Virus record (IMG/VR): IMGVR_UViG_3300008120_000471
Location: 1-20,562 of that record
DNA: 20,562 bases
Direction: 5' to 3' (one strand)
From: a virus
In this document: positions 14,683-20,447 of the stretch, in pieces
How positions within the stretch are numbered: the first letter of the stretch is position 1
How the letters are laid out: each line of letters opens with the position of its first letter
Notes under the pieces: model-generated
Database searches by the model: none
What the model was told of the DNA's origin: nothing
The model's input: the letters and a program-made list of their open reading frames with translations, nothing else
Position numbers and translations under genes: made by a program

Positions 14683-16889
14683 TCTTTTATAATACTGCTA
14701 TTATTTTGCGAGTTGTCGTATCTCGCAAATTTAATCATTATTTTCGACTTTTTGGTCTCTGTCTTGAATAGATGCTTACGTGTAGCCATTATTGCAAGAC
14801 CAGAACTAATGGATGCATCAAACTTTGTTCTATTGTTTATATCGTATCTAGCCCAATCCTCAAGTGTTCTAGTGAAATACATATTTCCAATTAGGTCTGA
14901 ATCTCTGTACGTCTCTTCTGTATCAAACCCTACGTACTGTTCTACATAAGACTCTATACATGCGGCATGGGTTTGCTTAATGTCTTCAGAAGTCTTCGGT
15001 ATACCACCAATTTCAATCTCAGTCTTACTTAATTGAGCAACATTCTTGTCAGGTCTATTCATAGAAAATCCTCTATAGCCTCTATTCTTAAAGTGGTACA
15101 GCATCCTTGCCTTGTTGTTCTCAGCCAACACAGGCATACCATAAAATACGCAAGCCATAAGCACTTCCTCAAAGAATATATCTGCCGTCTGCGGCCTTGC
15201 TACATACTCTAAGAAAAACATATTTGACGGAACCTCTGGATTTAAAGATGTGCCAGTTAAACCATGTAGTGCACCGTTAGATCCACCACCACCTACAACT
15301 CCAGATATGTCATACGGGTCACACCCAAATGCGCCGAACTCCTCATTGCCTGGACATCGCTTGCCGTTTCTCATTACAACATTATTCCTTAAGCCATCTG
15401 GTGGAATCCATGATATTAAGAACCTGCCACGTGAGTCAGGAGTCCAAATAACCTCTGTATCCTTCTCTCCATTTCTCCAACTAAAAGAACCTCTAGTAAG
15501 TACCCTGTCTCTTATAAGCGAGTCGTTATAATCTATCTGTTGGTATATCTTTGTGAGATTGAATAATGACTGCTTAGACTCATCTCTAAATGCATGAGAC
15601 TCAGTTCTAGGATACTGCCTGTAGAATTCATTGAGTGCATCAGCATCATGCTTCAGTGCCTCAACCTCATTCTCCCAATATGTGACAGCACCTACCTTAA
15701 TGTCTCTACCATCTATACCCATTATTGGAGTCTTTGGATTATCTATAACAGCAAAGCCGTATTCATCAATAAATCCCTCCATATTGTATTCCATCGGAAT
15801 AAACAGAGAGTATAATCCACTTTTTGTCTGACCGTTAGCATTACGCTTATTAGGATCTGAATCATAATATAAATCTTTGAAGTTTTGTCCACCTTTAGCT
15901 AGTGCATTAACAGTTGACCCCATCATGCACTTCCCTACTATCCTGCTACCTAAACGAAGACAAGTCTTAGTTACTCGCCAATTATTTAATATGTTATTTG
16001 GTACAAGCCATTTTCCAGATTCGTCATGAACTAGGTTTAGTAGCTTCTGACCATCATAAGAGTTGTCCGCAGTATTAAGCCAGTCAATTGTTGTGTCAAG
16101 ACCTAATATCTCATCAGTATCAGTCTCAGACATGTTCTTCTTTGTAATCTTCTTTGCAGGAACCCTAAACGATAACTCTGTCTTGGGATTGTCCATACCA
16201 TCTTGGATTGGCTTAAAGAAGAATGGGTAGTTCCTTACGATAGGAACAACCTTATTGATAAACATCTCCTTAGCATCAGCTCCTGTCTTTGATAGTATCC
16301 CTAGCTTCGCATCTTTAGATATAGTACCAATGTTTGCCGTCTCAGATGAAGACATAAATGAAAAACCACTACGCCTGTTCTTTAGGTAGCACATACCAAA
16401 ACATCTGTCGTCAGCTTTGCATGCCTCCCAAAATATATGAAAGATTCTATTTGATTCACGAAAGTCAGGAAGACCAACGTCAATCTTAGACCACTGCAAG
16501 TACATATAATGACTGCCAGTTATGTACGTAGGCTTGCCGTTATTCATGAACCAATGTCCAAACTCCCTACTCTCAAACTCTTGCTGTATGTAATCTACCC
16601 ATTTTACCTTGAACTCATTTGACTTTGAGTTCCATTCAAATATTGTCTTTATTCTAGCAAGTTCTTGTGGATATTCTTTTGGCTCCCATTTGTTGTTACC
16701 TTTCGGTAAGTTACCTTTTGGTAAGTTTGGAAGACCTATCTTTAGTCCATTAATCTCATATATATCACCAAGACTTCCGTCCTTAGATATAACAACCATG
16801 TCGTACTTCTCATTGTAGCCATAATCCCAACTCTTAGTTCTTTTTACAGAGTTAGCTATGTAGTCTGGAAGGACGCTATATAGACTCAT
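14679..16889 (-). CDS. terL: Terminase large subunit (ATPase and nuclease)
   Basis: A 736-residue packaging motor that drives DNA into the prohead and cuts the concatemer. The ATPase half shows a Walker A-like loop CYLKNRRSGFSFMSSSE (about 167-183), a Walker B block LLNLVHDES (283-291, catalytic DE) and a coupling-type motif GSTVNA (324-329). The nuclease half has GAFGCDPYDIS (519-529) with the first metal aspartate at about 524 and MPVLAENN (585-592) with a metal-binding glutamate at about 590. The late block EFYRQYPRTESHAF (421-434) is typical of this family in Bacteroidota phages. The Walker A lacks the canonical GK[ST] (see findings). A tandem LPKGN repeat lies at 56-65. The gene overlaps both neighbours as ATGA, and the gene before it is a candidate small subunit. 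Confidence 0.92.
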   Translation of the reverse strand: MSLYSVLPDYIANSVKRTKSWDYGYNEKYDMVVISKDGSLGDIYEINGLKIGLPNLPKGNLPKGNNKWEPKEYPQELARIKTIFEWNSKSNEFKVKWVDYIQQEFESREFGHWFMNNGKPTYITGSHYMYLQWSKIDVGLPDFRESNRIFHIFWEACKADDRCFGMCYLKNRRSGFSFMSSSETANIGTISKDAKLGILSKTGADAKEMFINKVVPIVRNYPFFFKPIQDGMDNPKTELSFRVPAKKITKKNMSETDTDEILGLDTTIDWLNTADNSYDGQKLLNLVHDESGKWLVPNNILNNWRVTKTCLRLGSRIVGKCMMGSTVNALAKGGQNFKDLYYDSDPNKRNANGQTKSGLYSLFIPMEYNMEGFIDEYGFAVIDNPKTPIMGIDGRDIKVGAVTYWENEVEALKHDADALNEFYRQYPRTESHAFRDESKQSLFNLTKIYQQIDYNDSLIRDRVLTRGSFSWRNGEKDTEVIWTPDSRGRFLISWIPPDGLRNNVVMRNGKRCPGNEEFGAFGCDPYDISGVVGGGGSNGALHGLTGTSLNPEVPSNMFFLEYVARPQTADIFFEEVLMACVFYGMPVLAENNKARMLYHFKNRGYRGFSMNRPDKNVAQLSKTEIEIGGIPKTSEDIKQTHAACIESYVEQYVGFDTEETYRDSDLIGNMYFTRTLEDWARYDINNRTKFDASISSGLAIMATRKHLFKTETKKSKIMIKFARYDNSQNNSSIIKE
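16696..16725 (-). repeat. Two 15-bp in-frame tandem repeats with hairpin symmetry inside terL
   Basis: Two adjacent 15-base units, differing at one base, encode LPKGN twice (residues 56-65 of TerL). On the minus strand each unit contains TTACC-NAAA-GGTAA, where N is A in one and G in the other, a 5-bp stem with a 4-base loop. The mRNA could therefore form two consecutive small hairpins, one with a GAAA (GNRA) loop. Confidence 0.75.
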
Positions 16890-17170
16890 TTCTTTTTCTC
16901 TTTAGCCATTGACTCAACAAAGCTAGTTGGTATCTCTGCTGCCTTTGCTTGTACTGCTGACATGTCTTGAGCATTACTTAACTGTTCAACTCTCTCAAGC
17001 ATATACAGTGCATCATCAAATGCAAGCCTCTTTGCAGCAGCTGCATTCTTCATCTTGTCGGCTGACAGTGCATCCTCTGGGTTTGAAATAATTGGATCAC
17101 GAAGAACACCTATGAGTTCATCTATCCCAACCATTGCAGCTTTTAGGATTTCTTCTCTCTTATTAGACAT
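16886..17170 (-). CDS. Candidate terminase small subunit
   Basis: A 94-residue, all-helical protein starting MSNKREEILKAAMVGIDELI, with NPEDALSADKMKNAAAAKRL (about 31-50), a second helix with ALYMLERVEQLSN, and a lysine-rich end AKEKKK. It lies immediately before terL with a 4-base ATGA overlap and starts 28 bases inside the end of the GroES-like gene. Small terminase subunits are usually short helical proteins encoded just before terL, so the position and composition fit. No clear helix-turn-helix can be assigned by eye, and the family match is not certain. Its terminal AAAGAGAAAAAGAAATG stretch doubles as a purine-rich start region for terL. Other options are a terminase accessory or an unrelated helical protein. 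Confidence 0.5.
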   Translation of the reverse strand: MSNKREEILKAAMVGIDELIGVLRDPIISNPEDALSADKMKNAAAAKRLAFDDALYMLERVEQLSNAQDMSAVQAKAAEIPTSFVESMAKEKKK

Positions 17171-17715
17171 ATATTTTGTGTTCTCATTCTGTACAACAAT
17201 CTATCATCTATTCTGAACTCATATTCAGTCTCAGGACTGAAAACTACTTGGTCGCCTTCTTGGACGTTTTCTTGGTCGTCATTCTTATAAACCATCGTAC
17301 CAAACAGTGCTTCGTTTATCTCTCCAGACAGTATATCTTTACCCTCTGACTTTATTGGCTCAACAAAACAGTATGGCGATGGTGCTTTCCAATCTCCATT
17401 GATTTTCTTATATAAGAACAATTCCTCAGATGTGACTAAGAATGTATTGTCCTTCAGGAAAGACCAAGAGCTTTTCTCCATTCCTTTCATGTCGTAATAC
17501 AATCTAAATACGTTATGATGAACTATAACTATATCTCCTGCCTCTATTGGACCGTTATAGTATAGAGGAGTAGACATAACAACACCTTGCCTGTTAGTAG
17601 TAGTATGATCTTCTTTGGATGTAGATGTTATCAATTCTACTCCGTCAATTTCTTTGGTGTTGCTATATCTTTTTCCCCCAACTGGCTGTACGATAAAGCA
17701 ATATGGTGATTGCAT
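17143..17715 (-). CDS. Protein with two tandem GroES (Cpn10)-like halves
   Basis: A 190-residue protein made of two similar halves that both start with SPYCF (residues 3-7 and 113-117). The first half follows the GroES layout: CFIVQPV strand, a variable 25-40 loop where the GroES mobile loop would lie, RQGVVMS, IEAGDIVIVHHNVFRL (57-72) and the closing TFLVTSEELFLYK. The second half shows ILSGEINEALFGTMVY, VQEGDQVVFSPETEYEF (151-167) and RLLYRMRTQNICLI. Phage co-chaperonins (T4 gp31 type) help host GroEL fold the capsid protein. A tandem form in the packaging operon is inferred to do so or to be a structural reuse of the fold. Its start uses a TAATG overlap, and its last 28 bases are shared with the candidate small terminase gene. 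The canonical hydrophobic GroEL-binding triad in the loop is not clear (ELI in half one, DIL in half two are the closest). Confidence 0.55.
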   Translation of the reverse strand: MQSPYCFIVQPVGGKRYSNTKEIDGVELITSTSKEDHTTTNRQGVVMSTPLYYNGPIEAGDIVIVHHNVFRLYYDMKGMEKSSWSFLKDNTFLVTSEELFLYKKINGDWKAPSPYCFVEPIKSEGKDILSGEINEALFGTMVYKNDDQENVQEGDQVVFSPETEYEFRIDDRLLYRMRTQNICLIREKKS

Positions 17716-17927
17716 TAGAAGTCTATTTTATATTCAATAGTGATTGGAACATTGGCATTCAATGATTTCCATTTTACGATTTCATCTTCCTTCTTGATAT
17801 ATATTACAATATCAAGACCTTCATATCGTATTGTATCTATAGAGTAAGACTTGTCAAGTACCTGCTGCCCAACGACATAATGCATAGCCTTCAGGAGATC
17901 TAAACCTATAGATATCTTGCGAATCAT
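17715..17927 (-). CDS. 70-aa conserved small protein of unknown function
   Basis: A short alpha/beta protein starting MIRKISIGLDLLKAMHYVVG and ending with WKSLNANVPITIEYKIDF. It is linked to both neighbours by overlaps: ATGA with the 74-aa gene and TAATG with the GroES-like gene, so it is well supported as a gene in the packaging operon. The pattern of a short N-terminal basic strand, IG-D, a helix, and a final WKS-N...EY block recurs in small proteins next to terminase genes of flavobacterial phages (from memory). No catalytic or metal-binding motif and no membrane segment are visible. No function can be assigned. Confidence 0.65.
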   Translation of the reverse strand: MIRKISIGLDLLKAMHYVVGQQVLDKSYSIDTIRYEGLDIVIYIKKEDEIVKWKSLNANVPITIEYKIDF

Positions 17928-18148
17928 TTAAAAAGCCCTGATTGTGAATCAATAGTAACTTCACCATATTTAGATACAAGTTCTTCTTGCAGCTTATGCA
18001 ATGAATTTTCAGTTGCATCTAATATGTCTAAACTTCTTTTTTGAAATAATGAAGCGTCAGCTACTCTACCTTTGGCATTTAAGTATGCTTCATTAAGACC
18101 CTTAAGTCTTTCAAACTCCTCTTCAGTGAGTCCTTTTTCTTTTGCCAT
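17924..18148 (-). CDS. 74-aa coiled-coil protein, first gene of the packaging operon
   Basis: A helical, charged protein starting MAKEKGLTEEEFERLKGLNE, with a long amphipathic helix (ALSLDILDATENSLHKLQEE-type spacing of leucines, about residues 30-60) and a short tail SQSGLFK. It is the first gene after a TAnnTTTG promoter box and has an A-rich leader with AATTAAATCAA. It overlaps the next gene as ATGA. Its length and coiled-coil character resemble small phage scaffolding or terminase-accessory proteins, but no motif fixes the role. The start is set by the promoter and the leader. Confidence 0.65.
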   Translation of the reverse strand: MAKEKGLTEEEFERLKGLNEAYLNAKGRVADASLFQKRSLDILDATENSLHKLQEELVSKYGEVTIDSQSGLFK

Positions 18149-18154
18149 TTTGAT

Positions 18155-18165
18155 TTGATTTAATT
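18155..18165 (-). promoter_or_regulatory. A-rich translation leader motif
   Basis: Minus-strand AATTAAATCAA lies 6 bases before the ATG of the 74-aa gene. It is identical to the element at 11097-11107 before the scaffold-like gene and is followed by a second ATCAAA. Confidence 0.4.
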
Positions 18166-18175
18166 AATAGTGTCG

Positions 18176-18183
18176 CAAATATA
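18176..18183 (-). promoter_or_regulatory. Bacteroidota -7 promoter box for the packaging operon
   Basis: Minus-strand TATATTTG fits TAnnTTTG. A TTTTTG lies 14 bases upstream, shorter than the usual -33 spacing. The predicted leader is about 24 bases and contains the AATTAAATCAA motif. It would drive the genes from the 74-aa protein through terL and portal. Confidence 0.6.
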
Positions 18184-18188
18184 GTAGA

Positions 18189-18203
18189 TTTTTGTGACAA
18201 AAA
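18189..18203. repeat. Perfect 6-bp inverted repeat upstream of the packaging promoter
   Basis: TTTTTG-TCA-CAAAAA on the minus strand, between the TAG stop of the 143-aa gene and the -7 box. It may be an operator half-site pair. It could also be a weak terminator for the preceding operon, although it is AT-rich and lacks a good T-tract after it. Confidence 0.4.
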
Positions 18204-18635
18204 CTAGTATACTCTAATTTCTATATATTGGTCTTGTCCAAGGCCATCTGTCAGTACATCATTCTGATAGACATTAAATGTAACTACATCTGAACTTGTT
18301 TTCGTGAATGCAATCCTTACATCAGTAGCACTAACCGCAGATAGCCCTGCTATAGTAGTAACATTACCAACAAAACCATTAATCAATGTGGCTGTATAAA
18401 TACCCGCAGATGATCTAGCCCAAACAAGTGGACCAATAGTGTTAGTACCAACGATAGTAGGAACTGGTGCGTTAGTTCCTGTCTGGGTCATAAAAGCTCT
18501 ATACACCTTACATCCTGCAAGCTCTGCTACATCTCCAGCTGAAACATTCTTAGTAGCTCCACTGATTCCGTCAGAGGCAAGTATCCTGTCATTTATTCTT
18601 ACTGACTCTACTGAGTAATTGTTAATTTCTCCCAT
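18204..18635 (-). CDS. 143-aa fibre or decoration-like structural protein
   Basis: An N-terminal linker of about 40 residues (NYSVESVRINDRILASDGIS, then TKNVSAGDVAELAG) resembles the start of phage fibre proteins. It is followed by a beta domain (CKVYRAFMTQTGTNAPVPTI, LVWARSSAGIYTATLINGF, ending QYIEIRVY). This C-terminal domain also occurs fused to other phage structural proteins (from memory), so the gene looks like a two-module protein. No enzymatic motif is seen. It has its own promoter box only four bases before the ATG, which predicts a leaderless transcript, and it is separated by 19 bases from the 81-aa gene before it. The role is inferred from composition and from the neighbouring lectin-like and fibre-like genes. 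Confidence 0.55.
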   Translation of the reverse strand: MGEINNYSVESVRINDRILASDGISGATKNVSAGDVAELAGCKVYRAFMTQTGTNAPVPTIVGTNTIGPLVWARSSAGIYTATLINGFVGNVTTIAGLSAVSATDVRIAFTKTSSDVVTFNVYQNDVLTDGLGQDQYIEIRVY

Positions 18636-18639
18636 AGCA

Positions 18640-18647
18640 CAAAGATA
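18640..18647 (-). promoter_or_regulatory. Bacteroidota -7 promoter box, start-proximal
   Basis: Minus-strand TATCTTTG, with TGCT between the box and ATGGG. The spacing to the start codon is the same four bases as at 7371-7378, again predicting transcription start at or next to the ATG. Confidence 0.65.
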
Positions 18648-18654
18648 ATTAAAA

Positions 18655-18900
18655 TTAATTTATTGGAGGGAATGGTGGTGTAGTGACTTCAAAATCTGTA
18701 GGATTCCCTAATACTATTTTCAATGATTCATCAAATGTGATGTAATAAAAGATAGGTGTATCCAAATTAGCAGTTTGATATTCTACCCAATTCTGTGTAA
18801 CGTCATCAGGTGCTACAGGAATGCCGTAGTAAGTATCACAAGCCTCTCTAGCATTAATTGCTTCTTGCTCTGTATTGTATTTATATCCGTTTATCTCCAT
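18655..18900 (-). CDS. 81-aa small protein of the fibre cassette, unknown function
   Basis: An acidic protein starting MEINGYKYNTEQEAINAREA, continuing CDTYYGIPVAPDDVTQNWVE and ending with a proline-rich VTTPPFPPIN. Its ATG overlaps the end of the lectin-like gene by one base, so it is coupled to it. Small acidic proteins with a helix containing an N-x-E-E-A pattern followed by CDTYYGIP and an FYYI-FD strand are found after fibre genes in related phages (from memory). A fibre-assembly or fibre-capping role would fit, but nothing in the sequence proves it. No signal peptide or membrane segment is present. Confidence 0.6.
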   Translation of the reverse strand: MEINGYKYNTEQEAINAREACDTYYGIPVAPDDVTQNWVEYQTANLDTPIFYYITFDESLKIVLGNPTDFEVTTPPFPPIN

Positions 18901-19637
18901 TAGTAGATTGAATAGAATGTGTTAATGTTTGTGTTTATTGATGAATAAGAACCATTATTTTTCTGTACATATCCATTTGTGGCATCATAATATTGAGAAA
19001 ATAATGAATATGGAGTTGGTTTACTTCCCGATATTGCTACACTACTTGTAGAATTATTTATAGTAAATTGTCCAAAACTAGGTGAACCATCTCCTAAATT
19101 GCTATTTCCTCCATTAGCATTTGAGAAGTCATCACCTGAGCTTGGAGCATAACTTATCACACCTCTATATGAACCAGATGAAGTTTCTTTAATAACATAA
19201 AAATGTGACCTTTTGTCTAATCGTATTAACCCAGTTGTAGTGTTTTGCATATAGGTTGCAGATGCGCCATCAAACTGAATACAAGGCTTTGAATTTTCTT
19301 TTATTATAGTTCCACTTGATACAATCTTAGGCTGATTGCCAGCGGTAGATTGAGTTTGATTTTTCCCGTTTCCGCTTTGGTCGTACCAAGTAGTTACAAA
19401 TCCATTACCAGCACCCACAAATGTGGTAAGTGCAGATTCATCTAATAAATTGCTTCCGTCATATCCTATGTCTTGCTCTGTATTATCACTTGACCTTCTT
19501 ACTCTAATAAGTGAGCCAGTATATGTAGAAGACAATCTTCTTGCAGCAGAATAAGCTAAAGCAGCACCTGAATAGGTGTCAAGCAATCCAGTGAATGCTG
19601 GCACACCTGGCTGCACTAAATATGGATTGATTATCAT
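18900..19637 (-). CDS. Lectin-like (AbfB/concanavalin-type) module protein, probably shortened
   Basis: A 245-residue protein with the signature of the arabinofuranosidase B catalytic-domain-like, concanavalin-type fold: GLLDTYSGAALAYS (17-30), RVRRSSDNTEQDIG (45-58) and VTTWYDQSGNGKN (81-93). In phages and Bacteroidota this module usually binds carbohydrate in tail fibres and is often not enzymatic. I see the fold markers but cannot confirm catalytic residues. It ends in NINTFYSIY, the usual terminus of the module, yet the region just before it appears shorter than usual, with GYVQKNNGS running almost straight into the end. It overlaps both neighbours (ATGA upstream, one base downstream). 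The likely role is surface-glycan binding by the virion. Confidence 0.7.
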   Translation of the reverse strand: MIINPYLVQPGVPAFTGLLDTYSGAALAYSAARRLSSTYTGSLIRVRRSSDNTEQDIGYDGSNLLDESALTTFVGAGNGFVTTWYDQSGNGKNQTQSTAGNQPKIVSSGTIIKENSKPCIQFDGASATYMQNTTTGLIRLDKRSHFYVIKETSSGSYRGVISYAPSSGDDFSNANGGNSNLGDGSPSFGQFTINNSTSSVAISGSKPTPYSLFSQYYDATNGYVQKNNGSYSSINTNINTFYSIY

Positions 19638-20416
19638 GCTCTTGTTCCTATGATAGTAACTTTCAAACCTTTTGCAGTACCATCGCCAATTTGGTCAATG
19701 TCAATAGTTATCTCAGCATCATCTGCTAGTGCAGTGTCAGATACAACCGCTGGTGTTGCTGCCGTTGTAGATGTCTTTTCAGTGTTATCTATAGTTAGCT
19801 TTGTAGATAGTATAGTTGTACCACCTTCATTGATGTCAACAGTGAAGATACTACCTGATGCTTGAGCAGTTGAAAGAGATGCACGAACCGCAGTAACTGT
19901 CATAGCGTAAGGCATTCTGAAAGTAACCTTTGCAGTACCAGTTGTTAGTGCTGTAGTTTCATCTGACGCAGCCACCTGGATCTCAGTAGGTAACGATGCC
20001 CAATTAGTTACTCCAGATCCAGAGTTTGTTAGAAATTGACCAGCAGAACCTACAAATCCAGGGAAAACAAAAGATGTAGTTTGAGCCATAAATTGAGGAG
20101 CTTTTAGCTGAACATAATCTGAACCAGCATCAAAGTCTTCATAAAGTTTTATGGAACCAGAATTTGTAGTGCCTTGATTAAATACAACTTCACCTCCGCT
20201 AAATGTAAGTGATCTTCCAGACATTGTAACAGTCCTGTTCGCGTCTAACGTACCGTCACTATTATATATATTAGTACTAGCTGCTGATGCCTCTGCTATA
20301 ATATCGTCAATAGTGTATACTTCTTGATAGCTATTGCTTAAAGCTGATCTGTTCTCTGGTACAGGGACATTTGAAGATATCCCAATAAACTTAGTGCCTG
20401 ATGGTATTGCTGGCAT
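19634..20416 (-). CDS. Mosaic fibre-like protein with a shared C-terminal beta domain
   Basis: A 260-residue protein in two parts. Residues 1-145 start IPSGTKFIGISSNV, then carry a short helix (YTIDDIIAEASAA) and a beta part with NRTVTMSGRSLTFSGGEVVF and GQFLTNSGSGVTNWA, all typical of phage fibre or spike shafts. Residues of about 146-260 (DETTALTTGTAKVTFRMPYA onward, then FTVDINEGGTTILST and DIDQIGDGTAKGLKVTIIGT) form a beta domain seen at the end of structural proteins in many unrelated phages (from memory), probably a carbohydrate-binding or oligomerisation module. The protein is lysine-poor and rich in S, T and A. A TAnnTTTG promoter box with a leader of about 12 bases drives it, and it overlaps the lectin-like gene as ATGA. 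Fibre or head-fibre function is inferred. Confidence 0.65.
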   Translation of the reverse strand: MPAIPSGTKFIGISSNVPVPENRSALSNSYQEVYTIDDIIAEASAASTNIYNSDGTLDANRTVTMSGRSLTFSGGEVVFNQGTTNSGSIKLYEDFDAGSDYVQLKAPQFMAQTTSFVFPGFVGSAGQFLTNSGSGVTNWASLPTEIQVAASDETTALTTGTAKVTFRMPYAMTVTAVRASLSTAQASGSIFTVDINEGGTTILSTKLTIDNTEKTSTTAATPAVVSDTALADDAEITIDIDQIGDGTAKGLKVTIIGTRA

Positions 20417-20432
20417 AATATTATGTTTTATG

Positions 20433-20440
20433 CAAAGATA
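20433..20440 (-). promoter_or_regulatory. Bacteroidota -7 promoter box for the fibre cassette
   Basis: Minus-strand TATCTTTG fits TAnnTTTG, 16 bases before the ATG of the mosaic fibre gene, predicting a leader of about 12 bases. No well-placed -33 TTG was seen. Confidence 0.6.
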
Positions 20441-20447
20441 GTTAAAA

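Noticed and set aside
18900-20416. Diversity-generating retroelement target in the fibre cassette
   Set aside because: No reverse transcriptase, template repeat or AAC-rich variable repeat was seen in the window.
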